Part shown: positions 55,255 through 64,000 of the stretch, one piece after another
Layout: every line of letters begins with the position of its first letter
How positions within the stretch are numbered: position 1 is the stretch's first letter
Assembly (NCBI GenBank): GCA_022495995.1
Contig: JAFEMH010007449.1
Location: forward strand, 25,272 to 89,271
Origin: Adenophora triphylla var. japonica
Taxonomy: Eukaryota > Streptophyta > Magnoliopsida > Asterales > Campanulaceae
Direction of reading: 5' to 3'
Length of the DNA stretch: 64,000 bases
Program-made: the position numbers and the translations under genes
The notes under the pieces: model-generated
The model's input: only the letters and a program-made list of their open reading frames with translations
Databases searched by the model: none
Told to the model about the DNA's origin: nothing

Positions 55255-57030
55255 CTAGACCTCGGATTCTTCGTCCTCCTCATCAACTGCTCGGCTCCTG
55301 ATGCTGGCCTCCCTCATCACATCCTCTGATAACTCTGCATCAGGATAAATGGATCTCATAGTATCCTACTCCGCCCAGTTTGCTCCAATATGCCGGCATT
55401 AGGACCTCGCCCCGAGGCATGGCAATGAGTACTCGGCCGAGGAAGAGGATCTTTGCGCCCCAGACGTGCCTCCTTTTGCGCACGAGGCTCCTGTGCACGC
55501 TTGTTGACGCTTTAGTAGCGCGAGCCAGCTACTTGACCAAGGATCGGCAAGCGTCTTTCCGTACATTACCCTTTGCACGACCAGGCTGTAGTATGTGCGT
55601 CTTGGAACTGGTTTCTTGAAAAGAAAATCTCGAGAAAAATCTCGGAGAAATTTGCAAAAGCGAGCAGAAAATCGCAGCTAAAAAAAAGAAGAGAATAAGA
55701 CCCTAAGAGTGCACTTACATTGCTCTCAGTGACAAGGTGCTCTTTGAGGCTCCACCGCCATCGGGGCTGAGGATCCTCATGTCCTCGGTACTCCATGGAC
55801 CACGTGGGAGCAGATGTGCGGAGGAGGGATCAGTGGTCGATGGGCTCATCCTCCCAGCTATCACCCCAGTGACCATGACTTCACTAACCTACGTGGCGTC
55901 CTCGGGCGGCCCTCCACAGCCACGGCGTAGGGGTGTCCGCCTCCAGAAGTACTCCTCCGCGGCCACGCACACTTTGCTGAGTACCCTGCTGCATAATCTC
56001 ATCAGCAGAGGCAGTCCACAGGCTGCAGCTTATCAAATCTTTGGAGGGTCGGGGAAGGAGTAATGGCATCTAGTGGGTGAGCATGACCATCTTTGCCTCG
56101 AGGCGGTCCCCGGATAAATGACATCACATATCGTGATGGAAACCACCTCCTCGCACCGTCACCTCTATAAGCATCTCGTGGCAAGATCTGCGGATACTTT
56201 GCCCCGGGGGGTAGAAGTCAGTTTCAAGTAGTGCCCATCCACATTGATGGCCAAGCCTCCACCATTTTGTAGTCAGAAGGTAATCCGGGTCTTCCCGTGG
56301 GTATCTCTCGCATCTACATCCGGCTGAGCCATAGCGGGGAAGATGGTGACATCACTCTGCTTCGGTTCCAAGGGAAGAACCCGATCGCCTCGCAAGAAAC
56401 CCGGGCTGCGTGTTCAAAAACATCGAAAAGGTCATTTTCTCATAAAAGTCTCAAGACATAAAGAGAAAAGAGACAAGAAAGGAGACTACCTCAAGGGCAA
56501 GAAGACAAAAAACTGATCCATGGAAGCTTGACCTTGTTCCATTTGTACATGTCCAACGAAGTAGAGCTCCGCCGATCCGGCCTCTCCCGAGAGGCCGAGT
56601 CCCGATCCATTTGACATCCTCAGGAGGTGAGGAGGCCCAAGAGTCGCCAGCTATGCGTCCCAAATTCGCAAAAATGGTGATTTTGTGGCATCAGCCATAT
56701 GAATGCTCTAGCCAGGCTGCTGGGCGGTCACATCATTAGTAGCAAGGTGCGTACGAGTGCTAATCGAGCTGCGCCTCGGACGTTAAGTGTCTCCGTCCCA
56801 GGCCCGCCAGGAATCGGCTCAGGCCCAGGCCAAAGCCTGAAACTCCTCGGCGGTAATATGGTCCCTCCAAGTCACGGGCCTCCACGGTGAAGCTGCAAGC
56901 CCCGTAATAGCGGTGAAATCGGCGGGAGTCTTCATCGGCTCTCCCCCAGCTCAGGTGAAAGCTATGTGTGCGTCCCATGAACTCGAAAGGGCTGGACCAA
57001 ATACTTGCTCTTCGAGGTGATGTGGACACC
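55255..57030 (-). pseudogene. Element C antisense ORF 1 with plant mobile domain-like segment
   Basis: Near its start (about 56975-56890) the minus strand reads GRTHSFHLSWGE and, after a frame change, PADFTAITGLAA. This fits the hallmark of the plant mobile domain (T-H-(S/T)-F-H-(L/F), W/F-GE, then D-x-x-x-I/L-T-GLP). Plant mobile domains occur in silencing-related MAIN/MAIL proteins and in transposable elements. The C-terminus is acidic (DEEDEESEV, stop at about 55255), like aORF1 of A and B. Many frameshifts. Confidence 0.5.
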
Positions 57031-58340
57031 CCGGCCGATAGCCTCTACTGACGCATCCAAGCCGGTAGCCCTCTGGTACCGCTTGGGATTTGCCCCATCC
57101 TTCTCAAAATGCTGGCATCCTACTCTGCCCAGCTTGACCGCATTATCTCAGAAGCCCGGTCCTCTAGACTTGTTCTCCTGTGAAGCAGAAGCACAAAGAA
57201 GCGTCAGTCCCTTCACTGTATCATTTCAAAAGCATGCATATATTCAAAGTGCACATATTTTCAAAGAGAAAAGCATTTCATAAAAGTTTTTCTAGCATAA
57301 CTTTTTGCATCAAAAACGTGTCTTTCATCACTTGAAACACGTCATTGCTTTCCTAAAGCACAAAATCACAATTTTTGCACATAAGCATTATCCTTTTCAA
57401 AAAATGACATGCATGAATCATTTTCATCTTCCAAAATCATGTTTTCTCATTGAAAATCAAGGAATTTTCAAGACCTAGTTCTAGCACAAGGCAAGAACTC
57501 CGTCTCTATATTTTGAAAATTCTCATTCTTACTTCATTTTGCGAGAGAAAAAAAGTGAGTCATTCTCATAATTTTCATCAAATAAAATTGCACATTGCAT
57601 ATTTCTTAGCCTCATAGGTTGTTCATGCATCTCAAAATCATTCAAAAAATCCTAGGAAAATTCTAGAAAAATCCTATAATTCGGGTCAAGCCCTAAATCA
57701 TTCAAAAATCAAAGCAAAATCAATCGGAATTTGAGCAAAATGAGATTGCTTACTAGCAACCGATCGCGGGTTTCGTTGATTTATGCTCCCTTCTCCCCAG
57801 GATAAAGCTCCCAGATGGAGGCGTAAAGGAAGTCATCACTTCCTCTCCGTCCTCCTACAGGCTCCTTCCTCTTTTCCTTCTCGCGGCCGCCGGAGATGTG
57901 TTTCTCCTCGCTTGCCTTGGTATGGGATTGCCTTCGGATCCATTTCAAATCGAGGGGAAGCAAATAAAGGAGTTCAGAAGAATTTAGAAAATTCTCTCTC
58001 TCTTCTCTCTCTCTCGGCGGAAGTGGGCGGCAACAAGTGCCCGGTCCCGTTCAAATCACGAGTTTTAAATAATCACGGAAAAACCGGATCTCTAGCCTTG
58101 TGCGGCTTCTTTTTCTCCATCTGCATGCCGGGCGGCTTCATTCGGCTACGAGCATAAATTACAACTTTCACCGCCCCTGGACCTTCCACTTGGGCATGCA
58201 ATTCTCGTTATCTTTGTAACGAGAGAGATAACCTCCTCTTCGAGAAAATATCATCTCATCGTGAAGCAATCAAGCTTTTTTTCCTAACAGTCACCTCTGT
58301 TAATTCCGTTATAAGCAGGGATAGCAGTAGGTGACAAACC
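57031..58340. other. Element C spacer
   Basis: 57220-57720 is AT-rich, with no coding. 57781-57963 (minus) is a short charged ORF (KEKRKEPVGG) that could be an upstream exon or nothing. (TC)n runs lie near 57990-58015. Confidence 0.4.
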
Positions 58341-58359
58341 TCAGAAGTGTCGAACTCTA

Positions 58360-59045
58360 AACTTGTGCTACCTCTATCCGCGAATAGTGACGTACGCCCA
58401 AGTCATGCCCAAGTCATTTTCAACTTTGTGCTACCTCTATCCGCTTGAATAGTGAAGTATGCCCAAGTCATTCCAAGTCATTTCAACTTTGTGCTACCAC
58501 TACATCCGCGAATAGTGAAGTACTGGCCCAAGTCATTCAACTTTGTGCTACCTCTATCATGAATAGTAGCGTATGCGAAGTCATTTCAACTTGTCTTACC
58601 TCTATCCGCGAATAGTGAAGTATGCCCAAGTCATTCCAACTTGTCATTTCAACTTGTGCTACCTCTATCCAGCGAATAGTGAAGTACGCCCAAGTCATTC
58701 CAAGTCATTTCCAACTTGCTGCTACCTCTACATCCGCGAGGAATAGTGAAGTATGCCCAAGTGATTCAGAGATTTCCAACTTGTGCTACCTCTGTCCCAA
58801 GCGAATAGTGAAGTATGCCCCGAGTCATTCCAAGTCATTTCAACATGTGCAACCACTATCCGCGAATGAGTGACGAATGCCCAATACTTGGTCATTTCAA
58901 CTTTGTGCTCACCTCTATCCGACAGAATAGTGAGAATGCCCAAGTCATTCCAACTTGTGCTACCTCTATCCGCGAGGAATAGTGAAGTATGCCCAAGTCA
59001 TTTCAACTTGTGATACCGCTATCCGCGAATAGTGACGATACGCTC
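58360..59045 (+). repeat. Tandem array of element C, unit about 57-62 bp
   Basis: About twelve copies of a unit reading TTGTGCTACCTCTATCCGCG, then AATAGTGAAGTATGCCCAAG and TCATTCCAAGTCATTTCAAC. It sits where A and B carry their arrays but has an unrelated sequence. Confidence 0.92.
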
Positions 59046-59225
59046 AAGTTTCCCAACTTAAATTACCTCTATCTCCGTCATAAAGAGATGGCGTCCCAAG
59101 TTCTAACTTCGTCGGGTGACATCCTCCGGTAATTGTCAAATCGTGGCGGCCTCAGAATTGTCAAAATCTCAAGGATCCTAGACATCGTTCCTAACTATCT
59201 AGTGATGCTTGAACTCACGATCAAG

Positions 59226-59520
59226 GCTTGATTCCTCAGGGATACGTAGGTAGCCTTTTATAAAAGGTCCGGCCGTTCGACCGCTTTGGTCACCATTTGT
59301 TTCTTTGTCACTCCTCGGTGATAAAGCGGCCCTCATAAAGGTTCGAGATATCCAGACCACCTTGGTCACTCCTAGCATATCCCAGTAGGATCAATTGCTT
59401 GACCTCTAGGTCATTTTCTCTTCTATTTCCCCGACAAGAGACCGGTTTCTCTTCTTCCTCCCCTGGACCTAATTCCGAACTACGGCACGGCTTGATTCCT
59501 CAGGGATACGTAGGTAGCCT
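59226..59520 (+). promoter_or_regulatory. Two GATACGTAGG blocks of element C
   Basis: GCTTGATTCCTCAGGGATAC plus GTAGGTAGCC at 59226-59256 and again at 59490-59520; the second is preceded by GAACTACGGCACG as in A and B. Confidence 0.6.
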
Positions 59521-59637
59521 TCCAAAAGGTTGACCACTCGACCACCTTGGTCTCCCAATCCGTCTCGGCATTCGCCGGAATCGGATCCTTTTCTATCGAC
59601 AACCCCACTCGCCTTGCAAGTGACGTTGCCGGGGGCC

Positions 59638-61249
59638 TGTAAGTACCCAAATCGGCTCATGCCTTAGGGTTAATTTTCCCGACATTTCGGTAAATTTCCC
59701 GGTAATTCCCGGACCTTCCTAGTGTTAGAAATGTCTGGAACAGTCCAAATTCTAAATTAGGGGTGTAAGGAAGGGACCTTCCTAATTAAGAAAGCACGTT
59801 TTCTTAATTGGGAGAAGGCTTCTAGAATGATGCCACCTTGCGTGGTTCTAGAATCTTTGAGTCATTGTGGATAAGACCGCACGGCCTCATTTGCGAAAGA
59901 GCTGCTGCCGCACGGCTTCATTAGCCTTATCAGGCGCCTATAAATAGAGCCCTCCTCTACCCATTTCAACAACAACAACAACACCAAGATATGAGACACA
60001 CACAACCCGCGCTCCCGGACGTGAAGAATCCCTTTGAAGGTTCAAGAAGGTGAAGAAGGAAGCTCAAGAAGCTCCATCTCCTCCTCCTTGAAGGTCCAAG
60101 ACCAACCTCCTCCAAGCTCCGTCAGAATCGAAGAAAACGATTGGTAACCTCGCACGCCCTACCTTTGCATCTAATTGCATTATAAATTGCGCATTGCATT
60201 GTCTTTATATTGCTTGGGACTTGGTAGATTAAAGATCATATCTTTATAATCCCCTTCCCCCTTTTCATGCATTAAGACCTCATTTGTCATAAAAATGTAG
60301 TCTTTTTCATAAAGGTGCATCCTTTGCACCTAAAATCCCCATTTTCCAATAAAAATGTTATCTTTATGCATCATTTTGCATATAAAGATCAAATCTTTTT
60401 TAATAAAAATGCATCCTTTGCATCAAAATCCCTTTTCAATGCATCATTTGCATAAAAATCAAATCTTTATGCATCATTTGCATAAAGATCATTTCTTTCA
60501 ATCAAAAAGCATCATTTGCAACCTAAAAATGTCATCTTTTCATTAAAGAGTCATTTTTTATCATGCATTTCCCTTTTCCCCAACCTTGGAGACGGACCGG
60601 TGTAAAAGTTCTCATCTTTGCATCGTTCCTTCCATTAAAGGTTCATGATTTCTTTAGGAAAAGGATAACCTTGAACCCTATATCTCCAATTATCGCTTAA
60701 GAATGAGTATGAAGCCTCTATACGAGCTCGACGGAGTCTTAAAGCGTAGGATTGATGGGCTAAGGACATTCCTTCCTAAAGAACCTCATCTTTGACCCAA
60801 AGAGAGTCATTCTCTCGATCACGCGAGTCCCAGGGGTCCCGAAGGTTTAAAATGCGATGATCATAAGTCATAAGATGAGGACGGGATCATAATCCCTAAT
60901 ACATAAATTCAAAAGAATCCCGGCGACAACCAACAAATGGTTTGTACGTCAGGAAGATAACTTGGGACATTTTCCCCCTTTTTATTTTCAAACACATGCA
61001 CACGAAAGCACGCAAGCAAACACGATTAATGAAATCTAGGGAGACTTGCTCCGGCAGGCACCTTTGGGTGAACGCCAAACGTTCTTCCCAAGGGGTAACT
61101 TAACCTCCGAACCCATAAAACCTTTTTTTCAAAGTTTTGAGGTAATCAAAATGGCGTGGCGACTCCGTTTTTCAAATAACTCGGATGTCTTCAAACTCGC
61201 GTGAATTCCGATAAACAAAAATTTTGGGCACACATTCACGGCGCCGGCA
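59638..61249 (+). repeat. LTR of element C
   Basis: About 1.6 kb. Starts TGTAAGTACCC. TATAAATA is at 59939-59946. Between about 60290 and 60560 it contains many short repeats around GCATCATTTGCATAAAGATC. A GCGTGGCGACTC stretch near 61152 matches the U5 of A/B. The right end is uncertain. Confidence 0.75.
59875..59946 (+). promoter_or_regulatory. LTR promoter of C: two CCGCACGGC repeats and TATA box
   Basis: ACCGCACGGCCTCATTTGC (from about 59876) and GCCGCACGGCTTCATTAGC (from about 59907) are followed by TATAAATA. They resemble CCGTACGGACCTCTTTGC of A/B in sequence and position. Confidence 0.6.
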
Positions 61250-62120
61250 TGGCGTGAACTCGCCTTTGAGGACACCCAGGTGGAGCCTCCCGCCCGATAT
61301 GATGCACCCGAGCGATCGGTCCGTGACTGGGATGATTACCGAAGCGAGCCGGCCACTTCTCGGACTTCGTGGCGATCGAGCCGTATGCGACGTTCGTCTT
61401 GAGGAGGCGAGATGCCTCGGGTTTTGGAGAGGAGGGGCTTGGGATCCCAGCGGTACCCTCGGACGGATTTTCCTGCATCCGGGATGGGAGTCAGATTGAG
61501 GAGTGCAGATCCCTCGGCCGAGCGGCTTCCACGAGCTTTCCGGCCTCGTCAGGGTATGAAGGTATGGCTTCACGCTTTTCTTTTGTTTCATCATCTCTAG
61601 CATCACTTCTTTTTTTGACGCTTTTGCTTTTGTGCGGTTTCGGAGGTGGTCGTCGAGACCGAAGCAAGTGATCGGGGCTAAGAGATTCATACGGAGGATG
61701 GTTGCTTGCGGGGCACCTCGAGTGAGGGCGAGAGACCACGGCGGCACAGTCAGACGGGGAGGCTTCTCCTATTCCCTCGGAGACTTCTTGAGACCCCTCT
61801 TTCTCCTCTCATTGATCACGCGCGCGCGCGCCTTCGGATCACGTCATTCTTGGGGATCCGTACGGGCGAGGACACGTGCGGCGGCATGGTGGGTCGTCTC
61901 CGTATGTTCGGGAGTCGGACGCCTTCACCTTCGGATTCGATTTCTTCGCGGATGCAGGTTTACCCTATCGAGTGTGCCGGTTGGTCCCGATGAGCCTCTT
62001 CTGGAGATGAGGACGATTAGAGGCCGAGACTTTCGGGGCTCTGACGAGGCGGGCCCGAGTCGCAAGACGGGCCGGGGGGAGACATCGGGCTGGAGACTCC
62101 GATTGATTTTTATTTTTTGA
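61250..62120 (+). pseudogene. Element D aORF1 part
   Basis: Position-equivalent to the end of aORF1. Open parts 61224-61499 and 61632-62120 in different frames. The tail is basic rather than clearly acidic. I recognise no domain. Confidence 0.35.
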
Positions 62121-62479
62121 GATTTAGATTTGTACGGATCATGCACATTTTTTTTTTTTTGGATGTAATAATTTAGGATTTTATTTATGTTTGTTTGTTT
62201 GTTTTTTTGTACACTCTCTTTTTTTTTTTGGAATGTAATAATTTAGGATTTTATTTTATGAATGCAATGTCTAATATGAATGCGGTGTTGCATGAGCCTT
62301 GGTTTTTTTTTTTGCAAGGGTGTTTGGTATATGGGTGGTTTGGGGAGGTTTTTGCACAAGTTTCGAACAACCGGGACGGAATATTCCTCTTTTGGTGTAG
62401 CGGCTTAATACATTGCAAAAAAATTTTTGGGAAAGACAATCCCATCCGCGCGGATGAGGTCAGCTTCTGACAGTGTCCT
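62121..62479 (+). other. T-rich spacer between the antisense ORFs of D
   Basis: Contains poly-T runs and a duplicated GGATGTAATAATTTAGGATT / GGAATGTAATAATTTAGG segment (about 62160 and 62230). Confidence 0.6.
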
Positions 62480-64000
62480 TTAATTTTGGTCAGGACTGGT
62501 CTTGCTTTATTTCAAATTCAAATATCCTCTTCAACCTCCGGCCCAACTTGACCATTTTCGGGAGAAAGAGAGAAAAATCATGGAAATGGCCAAAAATTCT
62601 CCAAAATTATCCAAAGAAAGGCAAATGTTGTTCTTTGAAAAGTTCGAGGAGTGGTGTAGGGAGATCATGCACGAGAGAAGATCATTCTTTGAAGAAAGGT
62701 ACAAGGTACGATGCTTGTGGTCTCTCAAAGAATTGGTTCGGATTATGACCTCTTAAGAGCTTCTTCTTCGTTTTGGGATACTAGAAGGCATGTCTTTTGC
62801 CTTTCCTTCAACGAGATTGTTCCAGTGTCGAAGAATTTCGGGCCTTGCTTGGAGGTCGGAGGTGGAAGAGATAGCGGTCCCTTTGCCGGATGGGCTTCTT
62901 TTGCGACGAGTTGTGCGTCCTCCTTCATCTTTCCCCGGAGGAAGCGCAAGGTATGATCCGCGGTCCGATCATTTCGATATTTCCGGTCTTCAGAAACCAG
63001 TTAGGGGCCTAGGCTTGGTGGATGATGCCTATTGGGATGCCTTTGCACTTTGTATGTTTGGCACCTATTCATTGTTTATTCCTTTGGGATTTGCCATCGG
63101 TCTCTTTGGATGTCGTGGTTCATTGTCGCACAGGCGAGAGATGTCGTTCCTTTGATTCTTGGGGAGACTTTTCATGCTCTCGACAGATTAGCTAGGGGCG
63201 GCGGTATATGCACGGGGGCAGCCCGTTCCTCTTGACCACATGTGGGCGATGGAGCGTTTGGGGGTTCTTCGGGAAACCTCGATATGATCGAGGCCTTGGA
63301 CTTTTGCCGGGAGAGGTGTTGATGTAGATTTTGATGATCGGGGCTCGTGGGCACGTTGGATGGCGGGTCGCAGTGAAGATATCGAGATGGTTGGTGCCTC
63401 ATTGGCGGGTGGAGACTCGCGAGTGCTTCGGGACGGGTCCCATGTGGTTATGCTTAGGGGCTTTCTCGAGTCCGGTTTCTACATTCGGCTCTGGTCACGA
63501 GACGGTTTGGCTTGGAGCGGAGGTTCCTTTGGAGGGTTTTGATGATATAGCTACCGGGGTGGTGGCTCCTGTTTCCATGGATGATCCCTCGGTGTTTCCA
63601 TTTCTTTCCCGAGTATGGAGGTACGATGCCTTTCCTCCTCGGGTCATTCTCGAGCGTCAGAAGGCCGGTGTTCGACCACTTGGTACTGGATTGAGTACGA
63701 GGGCATGCAGGAGAGACTCGGGTGGCTATTTTGAGACGGCGTGAGGCCATTGTAGGTGCGGAGGACCAGAGCTGTTTACGAGAGGAGGAGGGCCGAGGCG
63801 AGGGCCAACCCTCATGGCCGGAGCGGGACGCGCTGACCGACTATGAGGCTTATGTCAAAGAGACAGGAGAGGAGGGCTCCTATGCTACCGGCTAGGCTAC
63901 AGGAGATGAGGGATGACGCTTCAGGGCTACTAAGGCCCTGACGGAGGCTGGTTTGATAGACCCTGTCCCTATGCCAGGCTTGGTAGGAGGAATACCGACA
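62480..64000 (+). pseudogene. Element D antisense-type ORF 2
   Basis: The best-preserved copy. Starts around 62580 with MEMAKNSPKLSKERQMLFFE, then FEEWCREIMHERRSFFEERY. After a frame change near 62755 it reads HFDISGLQKP, then VDDAYWDAFALCMFGTYSLF (62970-63080). It continues RDVVPLILGETFHALDRLA (63140-63195), then SWARWMAG, DDIATGVVAPVSMDDPSVFP and WRYDAFPPRVILERQKAGVR (63542-63675). Both aORF2 of A (SERQAHFLERLKTW, SWDVFALCAR) and of B (WKYSAFPPVVLL) match in order. This copy has only a few frame changes. I cannot name a function. Confidence 0.55.

Larger units (their letters stand above)
52986..61249 (+). mobile_element. Diverged Tat-type gypsy element C, 3' half
   Basis: From about 52986 the order of parts matches A and B: spacer (TTCTTGATGAGTTC), antisense ORF 2, spacer, antisense ORF 1, tandem array, GATACGTAGG block and an LTR starting TGTAAGTACCC after a purine-rich GCCGGGGGCC. 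Sequence identity to A/B is low apart from landmarks. The pol part is missing to the left. The right end is uncertain (61238 or 61249). Confidence 0.78.
61250..64000 (-). mobile_element. Tat-type element D, inverted, antisense-ORF region only
   Basis: The plus strand here codes for the proteins that are on the minus strand in A, B and C, so the parent element reads right to left. Part of aORF1, the T-rich spacer and aORF2 are present; the window ends within aORF2 or its tail. The simplest reading is that element C inserted into D near 61249. The alternative is an element in which these ORFs lie in sense orientation behind a 5' LTR. Confidence 0.5.

Overview
The window is plant nuclear DNA, almost certainly from a flowering plant (probably a eudicot) with a large, repeat-rich genome. 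I recognise one intact cellular gene, a single-exon SURF6/Rrp14 ribosome-biogenesis gene at 46542-47684 (+). Nearly everything else is transposable elements, many nested in each other. I saw no rRNA, tRNA or CRISPR.

Layout. 1-10397: 3' part of a Ty3/gypsy element of the Tat type (element A), ending in its 3' LTR, which landed in the reverse transcriptase of a second gypsy element on the minus strand (E, 10398-13776). 13777-~14900: a probable LTR remnant. 15059-15433: a Tourist-like MITE. 15867-19229: an hAT DNA transposon with an exact 8-bp target-site duplication (TSD) and a decayed transposase. 19323-21264: a small non-autonomous LTR element on the minus strand.

The centre is a multi-level nest. 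A Stowaway-like MITE (21448-21519 plus 45807-45968) was split by a minus-strand Helitron (21520-45806). The Helitron carries exon-intron fragments of unrelated host genes: a leucine-rich-repeat protein, a Mog1-like Ran-binding protein and others. A Copia-like element (23553-44372, TSD CAATT) interrupts the captured LRR exon. A second, full-length Tat-type gypsy element (B, 26133-44347, TSD ACGGG) interrupts the Copia 3' LTR. With the later insertions removed, the Helitron is about 3.46 kb.

46090-50822: another MITE, the SURF6 gene, a third MITE and a truncated LINE. 50823-52985 is unclassified, possibly LTR-derived. 52986-~61249 is the 3' half of a diverged Tat-type element (C) with its own tandem array and LTR. 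61250-64000 holds the same kind of extra ORFs in the opposite orientation, suggesting a fourth element (D).

A and B share one architecture: protease, reverse transcriptase, a degenerate first RNase H, a second RNase H and integrase. Then come oligo-A spacers, a pair of antisense ORFs, three different tandem arrays and the LTR. Their frames are broken by many small indels, often at CCG-type sites. This is odd for B, which is younger than the almost indel-free Copia LTRs around it, so part of the damage may be a sequence-consensus artefact.
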